DNA of 39,879 bases, taken from NCBI GenBank assembly GCA_902625365.1, contig CACOAX010000001.1, forward strand, positions 237,329-277,207, read 5' to 3'. A program made the translations under genes and the position numbers. Origin of the DNA: an uncultured Alphaproteobacteria bacterium (GTDB lineage Bacteria > Pseudomonadota > Alphaproteobacteria > HIMB59 > GCA-002718135). Under the pieces are notes generated by a model, which was given only the letters and a program-made list of their open reading frames with translations, made no database searches and was not told the origin of the DNA. Of the stretch, positions 13,104 to 21,742 are shown piece after piece; the first letter of the stretch is position 1; every line of letters begins with the position of its first letter.

Positions 13104-14453
13104 ATGAAAAATAAAGAATTAGACAATTTAAGAAGCAAAATTAATAACATTGATGATGAAATTTTATCTTTATTATCTAATCGATCTAAAATTGTTTTAG
13201 AAATAGGAAAACATAAAAAAGATAATTCAGTTGTTGATCTAGCTAGAGAACAAAAAATTCTCGACAGATTAAGCTCAAAATTTACAGGATCTTATCCGAA
13301 AGATACCATTGTTAGACTTTGGAGAGAAATCTTTCAATCTTCTGAAAAACTTCAGAAGTTAACTAAAGAAAATATTCAATCAAAAAGATCTATAGAAAAC
13401 ATTAATGTTTATAAAGGTGGTAAGGCAAAGTTAAATAACAATAAAAGAGTTATCAAACTTTCTTCAAATGAAAATCCCTATGGTGCTTCACCGAAAGCAA
13501 TTGAATTGTTAGAAACAAAAAATATTAATCATGATTTACACAGATACCCAGAAATTGATGGATCATCATTAAGAGAAGCAATAGCTAAAAATTTTTTTAT
13601 TGATAGTAATAGAATTATTCTTGGCTCTGGTTCAGATGAAGTTTTATTATTTGCAGCTTTGGCATTTTGTCAAGATGGCGATGAAATTCTCCACGCAAAC
13701 CACGGCTTTGAGATGTATTCAATTGTGAGTAAAGTAGTTGGCGCAGTTCCAAAAAAAATTAAGGAAGATGTAAATTTCAATTTAAATATTGAAAATCTCA
13801 TAGATCAAACAAATGATGCTACTAAAGTAATTTATATTGCATCACCTAATAATCCAACTGGAACTTATTTGTCTAGAGACCAACTTGTTAAATTAATGAA
13901 TAGTATTTCCAAAAATATTATAGTTGTTATAGACGGGGCATATGTCGAATATGTGCAAAAAGACGATTATGATAAAGGATTTAGTTTAACAGATGAATAT
14001 GAGAATATTATTTTAACAAGAACATTTTCAAAAACATATGGACTTGCAGCTTTAAGAGTAGGCTGGTGTTATACCAGTCAAAAAATAGCTGATATAATTA
14101 ATAAAATAAAACCTCCTTTTAATACGACAACTATTTCACAGTCTCTTGCAATTAAAGCTTTGGAGGATAAAGAACATATTGAAAACTCTGTTAAATTAAA
14201 TTCTGAAATTAAAGATTGGTTTGAAAAAGAGCTCAAACTTCTAAATATTAAAACCAGACAAACTGAAGGTAATTTTACTTTAATTGAAACTTCAGAAGAA
14301 GAAGCTGAGAAAATTAGTAATCATCTTATGACTGATGGCATTATTATAAGGCGTTTAAATAGTTATAATTTGCCTAATTTTTTGAGAATTAGTATTGGTA
14401 CAAAAGAAGAAATGAATTTGACAGTTGAAAGTTTGAAGAAATTTAATGTCTAA
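13104..14453 (+). CDS. Chorismate mutase fused to HisC-like aminotransferase
   Basis: Residues 1-90 are an AroQ-type chorismate mutase: the Arg in DNLRSKI, the Arg of LLSNRSK, the Lys of GKHKK, the Asp/Arg/Glu of VVDLAREQK and the late Ser and Gln of SSEKLQ line up with the E. coli mutase active-site residues. From about residue 110 it is a class I/II aminotransferase of the HisC family (SSNENPYGASP, ASPNNPTGTY, VIDGAYVEY, and the PLP lysine in TRTFSKTYG). The fusion would make prephenate and transaminate prephenate, hydroxyphenylpyruvate or phenylpyruvate; histidinol phosphate is also possible. I choose the ATG at 13104 (449 residues) because the mutase helix starts there; 13062 adds 14 unlikely residues. 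tyrA overlaps its end by 8 bases. Confidence 0.87.
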   Translation: MKNKELDNLRSKINNIDDEILSLLSNRSKIVLEIGKHKKDNSVVDLAREQKILDRLSSKFTGSYPKDTIVRLWREIFQSSEKLQKLTKENIQSKRSIENINVYKGGKAKLNNNKRVIKLSSNENPYGASPKAIELLETKNINHDLHRYPEIDGSSLREAIAKNFFIDSNRIILGSGSDEVLLFAALAFCQDGDEILHANHGFEMYSIVSKVVGAVPKKIKEDVNFNLNIENLIDQTNDATKVIYIASPNNPTGTYLSRDQLVKLMNSISKNIIVVIDGAYVEYVQKDDYDKGFSLTDEYENIILTRTFSKTYGLAALRVGWCYTSQKIADIINKIKPPFNTTTISQSLAIKALEDKEHIENSVKLNSEIKDWFEKELKLLNIKTRQTEGNFTLIETSEEEAEKISNHLMTDGIIIRRLNSYNLPNFLRISIGTKEEMNLTVESLKKFNV

Positions 14454-15357
14454 AATAACTTATGAATCAGCTCTGGTCATTGGTATGGGATTAATCGGAT
14501 CATCCATAGCAAGGGCACTCAAGGAAAAACAATTATCAAAAAAAATTTTTGCTATTGATAGAGATAGTGAGGTAATAAATATTTCAAAAAATTTAAATCT
14601 TGTGGATGCAATAGAGAGTGATTTAAATAAATATAATCAACAATTTGATATTGTTTTTATTTGTACACCTTTGAGTTCATATAGAGATATATTTAAGCAA
14701 TTGAATAGCTATGTTAATGAAACAACACTAGTAACAGATGTTGGTTCAACAAAAGTAAGTGTTATAGAAGATTTTAAAGAAACAATTAATAATAAAAAAA
14801 TTTTATTTGTTCCTGCGCACCCTATTGCTGGATTAGAGAAAAGTGGACCAGAATTTGGTTTCGCAAAGCTGTTTGAGAATAGGTATTGTATTTTGACCCC
14901 AACAGAAACTCAGAGTGAGATAATAAGATCAGTTTCAGATATTTGGGAGTCATTTGGAATGAATATAGAAATCATGGAACCCAAACGTCATGACAGAGTA
15001 CTAGCTATGACATCTCATATTCCACAACTCATTGCATATTCTGTTGTAGGAACTGCAACAGAGCTTGAATCTCAAATGAAAGATGAAGTAATTAAATATT
15101 CAGCTGCAGGTTTTAGAGATTTCACAAGATTGGCAGGTAGTGATCCAGTGATGTGGCGTGATGTTTATGAAAAAAATAAAGAAGCCGTTTTAGAAATGCT
15201 TGGTCGTTTCAGTGAAGATCTGCTTACTTATCAAAAAGCAATAAGAAATAATGATTTAAAATATTTGGAAGAAAAATTTATACAATCAAAAGAGATTAGA
15301 AAAATTATTGAAGAGATTGGTCAAGCAGGAACTTTTGATCCCACAGAAAAGAATTAG
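14446..15357 (+). CDS. tyrA: Prephenate/arogenate dehydrogenase
   Basis: TyrA oxidatively decarboxylates prephenate to 4-hydroxyphenylpyruvate, or arogenate to tyrosine. The 303-residue protein starts with a Rossmann motif (VIGMGLIGSSIARAL, residues 11-25), and has VTDVGSTK, the PAHPIAGLEKSGPEFG substrate-binding segment with its conserved His, and the helical MTSHIPQLIAY region. Sequence alone does not tell whether it prefers prephenate or arogenate. The upstream mutase-aminotransferase and this gene overlap by 8 bases, so the three steps to tyrosine are produced as one unit. Its TAG stop overlaps the plsC stop (TTAG). Confidence 0.92.
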   Translation: MSKITYESALVIGMGLIGSSIARALKEKQLSKKIFAIDRDSEVINISKNLNLVDAIESDLNKYNQQFDIVFICTPLSSYRDIFKQLNSYVNETTLVTDVGSTKVSVIEDFKETINNKKILFVPAHPIAGLEKSGPEFGFAKLFENRYCILTPTETQSEIIRSVSDIWESFGMNIEIMEPKRHDRVLAMTSHIPQLIAYSVVGTATELESQMKDEVIKYSAAGFRDFTRLAGSDPVMWRDVYEKNKEAVLEMLGRFSEDLLTYQKAIRNNDLKYLEEKFIQSKEIRKIIEEIGQAGTFDPTEKN

Positions 15358-16061
15358 TTATCCAATAATAAATTTGAAGCAGTTTCTATTCTATTTTGAA
15401 CTTCGTTTAATAAAAATTTTTTATCTAAACCTTCATCAATTGTCGGTAAAAATTTTATAGTAATTAATCCTTTTTCTAATACCCATGATTGTTTTGGCCA
15501 ACATAAACCTGAATTTAAAGCTACAGGAAGGATTTTTCTTTTTGTATGATTATAAATTCCGATAAAACCTGTCTTATAATCAGGTTTACTACCAGGCAGC
15601 TTTCTTGTTCCTTCGGGGAAAATAATAATTGAAGATCCAAAAGATAATTTTGACTGAACTTTTTGTAACATATCTCTCATAGCTTTTGTTCCACCATCTC
15701 TATTAATTGCAACCATATTAGACTTGAATAAATATTGTCCAAAAATTGGTATAAAGAAAAGCTCTCTTTTATGGACAAAGAAACAATCTTTTAAATAGTA
15801 ATAGAGTGCGAGTGTCTCAAATGCGGACTGATGTTTAGAAGCAATTAAGACACTTTCATTTGGAATATTTTCTAAACCCTCAATTTTATGTTTAATATTA
15901 CATATAAGATTAAGAAAAACAAAAATAACACGTATCCAAAGTTTTGTTGGATATTTAAGTAAATAACTTGGTAATAAGAGAAAAGGTAAACATACAATAC
16001 CCATCAACACAGTCCATATAACCAAGGAAATATAAAATATTATACTTTTTAAAATTAACAT
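15354..16061 (-). CDS. plsC: 1-acyl-sn-glycerol-3-phosphate acyltransferase
   Basis: PlsC adds the second acyl chain to lysophosphatidate at the inner membrane. The 235 residues begin with a hydrophobic stretch (about 5-33) and a second hydrophobic segment (42-55). The acyltransferase motifs are KHQSAFET (H77 to E82, an HX4E form of the usual HX4D), a basic RDGGTKAMRDML region, and FPEGTRK. The acidic residue in motif I being Glu rather than Asp is the one departure from the textbook motif. It is convergent with tyrA, sharing four bases, and divergent from the zinc-ribbon gene. Confidence 0.9.
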   Translation of the reverse strand: MLILKSIIFYISLVIWTVLMGIVCLPFLLLPSYLLKYPTKLWIRVIFVFLNLICNIKHKIEGLENIPNESVLIASKHQSAFETLALYYYLKDCFFVHKRELFFIPIFGQYLFKSNMVAINRDGGTKAMRDMLQKVQSKLSFGSSIIIFPEGTRKLPGSKPDYKTGFIGIYNHTKRKILPVALNSGLCWPKQSWVLEKGLITIKFLPTIDEGLDKKFLLNEVQNRIETASNLLLDN

Positions 16062-16111
16062 ACTTAATGATTTTGTTTTATATACTAGCCTGACTGATCT
16101 ATATATAATTT

Positions 16112-16555
16112 ATGTTCATTGTTTGCTCTAATTGTGAATTCAAGTATTTAGTAAATTCTGCAGATCTTAAACCAAATGGTAGAATGGTTGAATGCGCAAA
16201 TTGTAATCATCAATGGTTTCAAGAATTAGATGATACTGACATTACATCATCAGTCCCATCTACAAAAAAAGAAGAATTAGATCAAAATTTAAATAATAAT
16301 AACCAAAAAGAAAAATTAGAAAAAGATCCAGTTAGAAATTTACCAAGCACAGTTGTAAGACAAGAAAAACCAAGTGTTATTAATTCAACGATAGTAATTG
16401 CTCTAGCTATAGTTGTAATTTTAGCAATATGGATTTATCGATCCTACGGTGTAAATACTTTTATTATTATTGATTTCTATATTAGGGAATTTTTCTTTAA
16501 TTTAAATTTGATAATTTCAGACTTAGCTAAAATTATACACAATACTTTAAATTAG
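16112..16555 (+). CDS. Zinc-ribbon (MJ0042-type) single-pass membrane protein
   Basis: The N-terminus is a compact zinc ribbon with two CxxC pairs (C5/C8 and C28/C31) in the arrangement of the MJ0042 domain: CSNCEFKYLV, then VECANCNHQWFQ. A polar, Asn/Lys-rich linker follows, then one transmembrane helix at about 91-112 (STIVIALAIVVILAIWIY) and a short hydrophobic C-terminal part. Alphaproteobacteria commonly have one such protein, often annotated as a zinc-ribbon domain protein, with no established function. The gene is alone between plsC and lysA, and its stop directly abuts that of lysA. Confidence 0.82.
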   Translation: MFIVCSNCEFKYLVNSADLKPNGRMVECANCNHQWFQELDDTDITSSVPSTKKEELDQNLNNNNQKEKLEKDPVRNLPSTVVRQEKPSVINSTIVIALAIVVILAIWIYRSYGVNTFIIIDFYIREFFFNLNLIISDLAKIIHNTLN

Positions 16556-17797
16556 TTACAACCAACTAGGAATAATATCAGCTTCAATTATTTTCTCAAT
16601 TTTTTCTGGAGAATAAATAATTGCATAATTATCATTGTTTATTAAAATTTCAGAGGGCAGTGGTCTAGAGTTATAATTTGAAGACATTACTTTTCCATAG
16701 GCTCCTGTATTTTTTATAACCAATAGATTGCCAATTTTTTGTTTAGCCAATTTAATATTTTTTAAAAAAATATCTGAACTTTCACAAATTGGACCAGCAA
16801 TAGCATAATCCATAATTTCCTCTGATTCTACATCAATCGCTAAAATTTCATGATGTGCACCATACATGGCTGGACGTATCAATGTATTCATTCCTGCATC
16901 AACAATTAAATAATTTATACCTCCATTATTTTTAATTGTAACAATAGAAGTGACTGTAACTCCAGCCTCAGCAATTAAATACCGACCAGGCTCAAATGAT
17001 AATTCATAGTTTGTTTGTGTAAAACAATTATCAAGTTCTTCTTTTACCATCTCAATATTAAAGTCAGGATCAGATTCTTCATATTTAACATGAAAACCTC
17101 CACCTAAATCTACATGCTTGATATTAATACCTGATTCAATAAACTTATTTGCAGCCATTTTCATTTGAGAAAACGTATTTTTATATGCCTCAATTTTACT
17201 AATTTGACTTCCAACATGACAACTAATACCAATTAAATTTAAATTTTTACAACTTTTAACTAATTTGATAATTTTATCTAAATTTTCAAATTCAATACCA
17301 AACTTATCAGTTTTTTTTCCTGTTGAAATTTTACTTAAAGTCTCACCATCAACATCTGGATTAAGTCTAACACCAATATCAACGATTTTATTTTTTTCAT
17401 TTGCTAAATTATCGAGTAGTTTTATTTCTTCTAAAGATTCAGTATTAATTAAACGTATGTTTTTATGCATAGCATAGAGTAAGTCTTGTTCAGATTTTCC
17501 AACACCTTCAAAAATTATTTTTTTTGGTTTGAAACCAGCTTCCAAGGCTCTTTTTAATTCACCAACTGACACTACATCTGCTCCAATATCTAACGAGTTC
17601 ATTAACTTCAAAATAGCTTGATTTGAATTAGACTTAATTGAATAATAAATATTGTTACCTAAAATTTCTTTAGCTTTATTTACTTGATTTATAATTTTTT
17701 GTTGTGAATACACATAAAAAGGTGTTTCACAAACTTTCACCAAGTCATATAGAGAAGTACCCTCAATATACGGGTCATTATTTTTATAAGTGAGCAT
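16556..17797 (-). CDS. lysA: Diaminopimelate decarboxylase
   Basis: LysA decarboxylates meso-diaminopimelate to lysine. The 413-residue, alanine-racemase-type (fold III) PLP enzyme carries the PLP lysine in YYSIKSNSN (K55), the HVGSQI segment, the phosphate-binding DLGGGFHVKY, EPGRYLIAEAG, and the active-site cysteine in GPICESSD. The gene directly abuts the small lptM-like gene upstream, with argH before that, a conserved alphaproteobacterial trio. Confidence 0.95.
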   Translation of the reverse strand: MLTYKNNDPYIEGTSLYDLVKVCETPFYVYSQQKIINQVNKAKEILGNNIYYSIKSNSNQAILKLMNSLDIGADVVSVGELKRALEAGFKPKKIIFEGVGKSEQDLLYAMHKNIRLINTESLEEIKLLDNLANEKNKIVDIGVRLNPDVDGETLSKISTGKKTDKFGIEFENLDKIIKLVKSCKNLNLIGISCHVGSQISKIEAYKNTFSQMKMAANKFIESGINIKHVDLGGGFHVKYEESDPDFNIEMVKEELDNCFTQTNYELSFEPGRYLIAEAGVTVTSIVTIKNNGGINYLIVDAGMNTLIRPAMYGAHHEILAIDVESEEIMDYAIAGPICESSDIFLKNIKLAKQKIGNLLVIKNTGAYGKVMSSNYNSRPLPSEILINNDNYAIIYSPEKIEKIIEADIIPSWL

Positions 17798-17983
17798 TTA
17801 TTCAGTGTTTATAATAACGGATTGTTGACGTTTTTTCTCTTCTTCTAATTTCTCTAAACATGCTTGATCACATGGATATGTAATTACGGATTTGTCTACT
17901 TGATCTTCTGGTAAACTTAAAGGACCAACTTTACCACAGCTAAAAGTAAACAACAAAAATGATAATAATATTAATCTGATCAT
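17798..17983 (-). CDS. lptM: LptM-like lipoprotein
   Basis: A 61-residue protein with a hydrophobic signal (residues 3-14) ending in a weak lipobox (TFS-C16), followed directly by CGKVGPLSLP, the CGxxGPLxxP pattern that defines the LptM/YifL family. LptM helps assemble the LptD-LptE lipopolysaccharide translocon, assisting correct disulfide formation in LptD. Two more cysteines lie downstream in PCDQAC (C38 and C42), which I do not associate with the E. coli protein. It starts on the last base of the argH stop and ends one base before lysA. Confidence 0.8.
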   Translation of the reverse strand: MIRLILLSFLLFTFSCGKVGPLSLPEDQVDKSVITYPCDQACLEKLEEEKKRQQSVIINTE

Positions 17984-19365
17984 TATAAGTATTTTTTTAT
18001 AACAAGTTTTATCATTTTTTTAGTAATTTCAGGAGCCGTACCCCCAAAACTTGATTTTGATTTAACACTGTTAGAAGCTGATAGCACTTTTTTTGCGTCA
18101 GCTGTTATATTTTTGTCAAATTTTTTTAATTCATCAAGAGATAATGAATCTATGTTTCTATTTTGTTTTGAACAATAAGAAACAATCTTTCCTGTCACAA
18201 TATAAGCATCTCTAAATGAATATCTAAGTTTTTGAACTAACCAATTAGCCAAATCTGTAGCGGTTGCATTTGAATTATCAATCAACCCTTTCATTCTAGT
18301 CTTGTTGAATGTAGATTTTGATAAAATTTCATTAATAACTTTTATACACAACGAAACATTGTCGTATGAATTAAATGTTATTTGTTTATCGTCTTGTAAG
18401 TCTTTACTATAAGAAAGTGGTAACCCTTTAATAATATTAAGCATTGTACTTAAATTACTAATGATAATACTTGTTTTTCCTCTAACAAGTTCTGCGCCAT
18501 CAGGATTTTTTTTCTGAGGCATAATTGAACTGCCAGTTGAAAGATCATCTGGTAAATTTATAAAATCAAATTGTTGATTTGACCAAAGTACTATTTCCTC
18601 TGCTATTTTTGATAAATGAACAGCAATTAATGATAGAACAAATAAAAATTCAATTACAAAGTCTCTATCTGAGACTGTATCCATGGCATTTTTTGTTGGC
18701 TCTCTAAAACCTAATTCTTTAGATGTATATTTTCTATCAATAGGAAAAGAGGTGCCTGCAAGCGCAGCTACTCCTAATGGGTTTTCATTAAGACGATATA
18801 AACAATCTTCAAGTCTTGTTCTGTCTCTACCAATCATTTCAACGTAAGCTAAAACATGATGAGCCAATGTTATTGGTTGAGCAATCTGTAAATGAGTGTA
18901 ACCTGGCATAATTGTTTCAGTATTTTTTGTTGCAATATTAATTAAAGTTCTCTGAAATTTTTTTAGTTCACTATCTAAAATTTTAGATTCTTTTTTAATC
19001 CATAATTTTAAATCAGTTACTACCTGATCATTTCTAGATCTTGCAGTATGAAGCTTTCCTGCAACTTTTCCAATTTTCTTAAATAATAAACTTTCAATGT
19101 TCATATGAATATCTTCAAGTTTTTTTGAAAATACGACCTTATTTTTTTCAATATCTCTTTCAATTGCTTTAAGCCCAGAGACTATTGCACTTTGTTCTTT
19201 TTTATTTATTATTTTTTGTTTACCGAGCATTCTAGCATGCGCTATTGACCCAGTAATATCTTCTTTATACAGACGTTGATCGATATCTATAGACGAATTA
19301 ATTGCATCTAAAATCTCACTAGGTCCTTTTGAAAAATGGACATTTCTTGAAGGATTTTTTTTCAT
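17983..19365 (-). CDS. argH: Argininosuccinate lyase
   Basis: ArgH splits argininosuccinate into arginine and fumarate, the last step of arginine synthesis. The 460-residue fumarase/aspartase-superfamily protein has AHARMLGKQKII near the N-terminus, the TARSRNDQV motif, PGYTHLQIAQPIT with the catalytic His, and the mobile loop signature GSSIMPQKKNPDGAE with the catalytic Ser. It is first in the argH-lptM-lysA unit and is divergent from the beta-oxidation gene, with 104 bases between their starts. Confidence 0.95.
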   Translation of the reverse strand: MKKNPSRNVHFSKGPSEILDAINSSIDIDQRLYKEDITGSIAHARMLGKQKIINKKEQSAIVSGLKAIERDIEKNKVVFSKKLEDIHMNIESLLFKKIGKVAGKLHTARSRNDQVVTDLKLWIKKESKILDSELKKFQRTLINIATKNTETIMPGYTHLQIAQPITLAHHVLAYVEMIGRDRTRLEDCLYRLNENPLGVAALAGTSFPIDRKYTSKELGFREPTKNAMDTVSDRDFVIEFLFVLSLIAVHLSKIAEEIVLWSNQQFDFINLPDDLSTGSSIMPQKKNPDGAELVRGKTSIIISNLSTMLNIIKGLPLSYSKDLQDDKQITFNSYDNVSLCIKVINEILSKSTFNKTRMKGLIDNSNATATDLANWLVQKLRYSFRDAYIVTGKIVSYCSKQNRNIDSLSLDELKKFDKNITADAKKVLSASNSVKSKSSFGGTAPEITKKMIKLVIKKYL

Positions 19366-19469
19366 TTTGCGCGCCTATAAGAGATATTTATATTAATTTC
19401 CACTCTTATGCTTAAATTATTTTCATACGGCAAATTTTTCTTATATAAGCTCCCCTTTATAGAACTCAC

Positions 19470-21704
19470 ATGAATATTAAAAAAGTAGTAGTAATAGGAT
19501 CTGGCACTATGGGCAGTGGAATTGCAGCCCAAATAGCAAATGCTGGTATTGATGTAACAATTCTAGACTTACCTTCAAAAGAAGGATCTAGAAACCAAAT
19601 TACAGAAAACGCTAAAGAAAGAATTAAAAAATCACGACCCCCACTTTTAGTAGAAAAAAACAAAGCAGAATTAATTAAGGTTGGAAATATTGAGGACGAC
19701 TTTAATGAAGTTGCCGAAGCTGATTGGGTTGTGGAGGCTGTTGTTGAGAGAATAGATATTAAACACAACATTTATGATAAAATTCAGACTACAAGAAAGA
19801 ACAATTCTATAATTTCATCTAATACATCTACAATTCCATTAAAAATTTTATCAGCAAATATGTCAGACCAAATGAAAAAAAATTTTTGCATTACTCATTT
19901 TTTTAATCCAGTTCGATATATGGCATTGCTCGAGATAGTAACTGAAAAAGTTAATGACATTGAAAAAATAAATTTATTAAAACAATTTTGTGATGAAAAA
20001 CTTGGTAAAGGTGTCATTATTTGTAACGACACTCCAGGATTTATTGGAAACAGAATTGGAGTTTATGCAATGCAAGTTGCTATGACTGAAGCTTTTAAAA
20101 TGAAGATATCAATTGAAGAGGCCGATGCAGTATTTGGAAGACCTATGGGTATCCCAAAGACTGGAATTTTTGGACTATACGATTTAATCGGCATTGATTT
20201 GATGGCTGATGTTTTAAAAAGTTTTATCAAAGAACTCCCAAAAGAAGATCCTTTCCATGAGGTTGCACAAGAGATTCCATTGGTCAGAAAACTTATTGAA
20301 ACTGGGTATACAGGAAGAAAAGGTAAGGGCGGTTTTTATAGAATGAATAAATCTGATGGAAAAAAAATTCTTGAAGCTATTAATTTAGAAACTGGTGAGT
20401 ATCACCCAAGTCAGAAAATTAATTTAGGTATGGGAGATAAAATTGACATAAATAAACTTATCCAAAGAAAAGACAAATACGGTGAATATGCAAAATCAAT
20501 TCTGACAAAAGTAATTAGGTATGCTGCATATTTAATCCCTGATGTATCATCAAAGTATATAGACATAGATGATGCACTAAGATTAGGTTTTAATTGGATT
20601 GTTGGCCCTTTTGAAATGCTTTCAAATATAGATACAAAAAATTTTATTGATCAAAATACTGATATTAACTTCTTTAAAGATTTAAAGGGAATTTTTGAAT
20701 TTAATAAAAGACCTGGATATTTAGATTCAAGTATTGATAATTTAAGATCGTTAAATTTACAAAAAACTTTTGAGAACCCTTCTGCTAATGTTAAAAATGC
20801 TGGATCTTATCAGGTTGTTGAATTTACTACTAAGGCAAACGCTTTAGATACTGACTCTATGTTAGCTTTAAAAGAAGCTGCTCAAAATAATAAGAGCACA
20901 ATTGTGATTAATGATGCAATGCAATTTTCTGCTGGTGTAAATTTAAATTATGTAATGGAATTTGCTAAAAATAATGAATGGTCTAAAATTGAAAAATTTA
21001 TAATTGATTTCCAACAAACGTGTAAAACAATAAAATATGCAGATAAGCCTTTTATTGCTGCGCCATCAGGGCTTGCTATTGGAGGTGGTTTTGAAGTGGT
21101 ATTGCATTGTGATTATAACGTTGCGCATACAAATGTTGTTCTTGGACTAGTTGAATCTTTAGTTGGACTCATTCCTGCTGGTGGGGGTTGTAAGGAAATG
21201 CTGTGGCGTTGGTTACAAACTCCAAAGGGTAAAGAAAATTCTGAACATGCTTCTATGAAAGTTTTTGATCTTATTGGTTATGCTATTACTGCTACCTCAC
21301 CAAATGAAGCGCTACCAAATCAATTCTTTTTAGAAAAGGATAAAGTGGTAATAAATAGAGACAGACAATTATCAACGGCTATCGATTTATTAAATAATAT
21401 TGAGGGAGGGTATGAAAAACCATCTCAACCTAAATTCAATTTAGGCGGTAGTGCCGTTAGAGATAAAATGTTTGAAAAACTTGAAACACTATATAATGAA
21501 AATAAAATTTTAGAACACGGATTAGAAGTAGGTAAACAAATTGCTTTTGTACTTAGTGGTGGAAATACAAATATTGATAATCAATTAAGTGAAGATGATC
21601 TTTATAATCTCGAATTAGAAGCTTTCATGCGACTTATCCAGATGCATAAAACTCAAGAGCGAATAAAACATACACTTGAAACTGGAAAACCATTAGTAAA
21701 TTAA
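19470..21704 (+). CDS. 3-hydroxyacyl-CoA dehydrogenase / enoyl-CoA hydratase fusion
   Basis: A 744-residue two-domain beta-oxidation enzyme. Residues 4-300 are the NAD-dependent 3-hydroxyacyl-CoA dehydrogenase (VIGSGTMGSGIAAQIANAG, SSNTSTIPL, THFFNPVRYM with the catalytic His, NDTPGFIGNRIG), a second dehydrogenase C-domain repeat follows (about 345-410), and the C-terminal part is a crotonase-like domain (SGLAIGGGFEVVLHCD, LGLVESLVGLIPAGGG). The domain order is the reverse of E. coli FadB, as in the common alphaproteobacterial form. It would hydrate enoyl-CoA and oxidise the product; the crotonase half could also be a hydrolase or lyase. A TATATAAG element lies about 20 bases before the ATG. 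The acyl-CoA ligase follows 38 bases later. Confidence 0.9.
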   Translation: MNIKKVVVIGSGTMGSGIAAQIANAGIDVTILDLPSKEGSRNQITENAKERIKKSRPPLLVEKNKAELIKVGNIEDDFNEVAEADWVVEAVVERIDIKHNIYDKIQTTRKNNSIISSNTSTIPLKILSANMSDQMKKNFCITHFFNPVRYMALLEIVTEKVNDIEKINLLKQFCDEKLGKGVIICNDTPGFIGNRIGVYAMQVAMTEAFKMKISIEEADAVFGRPMGIPKTGIFGLYDLIGIDLMADVLKSFIKELPKEDPFHEVAQEIPLVRKLIETGYTGRKGKGGFYRMNKSDGKKILEAINLETGEYHPSQKINLGMGDKIDINKLIQRKDKYGEYAKSILTKVIRYAAYLIPDVSSKYIDIDDALRLGFNWIVGPFEMLSNIDTKNFIDQNTDINFFKDLKGIFEFNKRPGYLDSSIDNLRSLNLQKTFENPSANVKNAGSYQVVEFTTKANALDTDSMLALKEAAQNNKSTIVINDAMQFSAGVNLNYVMEFAKNNEWSKIEKFIIDFQQTCKTIKYADKPFIAAPSGLAIGGGFEVVLHCDYNVAHTNVVLGLVESLVGLIPAGGGCKEMLWRWLQTPKGKENSEHASMKVFDLIGYAITATSPNEALPNQFFLEKDKVVINRDRQLSTAIDLLNNIEGGYEKPSQPKFNLGGSAVRDKMFEKLETLYNENKILEHGLEVGKQIAFVLSGGNTNIDNQLSEDDLYNLELEAFMRLIQMHKTQERIKHTLETGKPLVN

Positions 21705-21742
21705 ATTAATTTCTTGTAGAATTTGATCCTTATAGGAAACAG

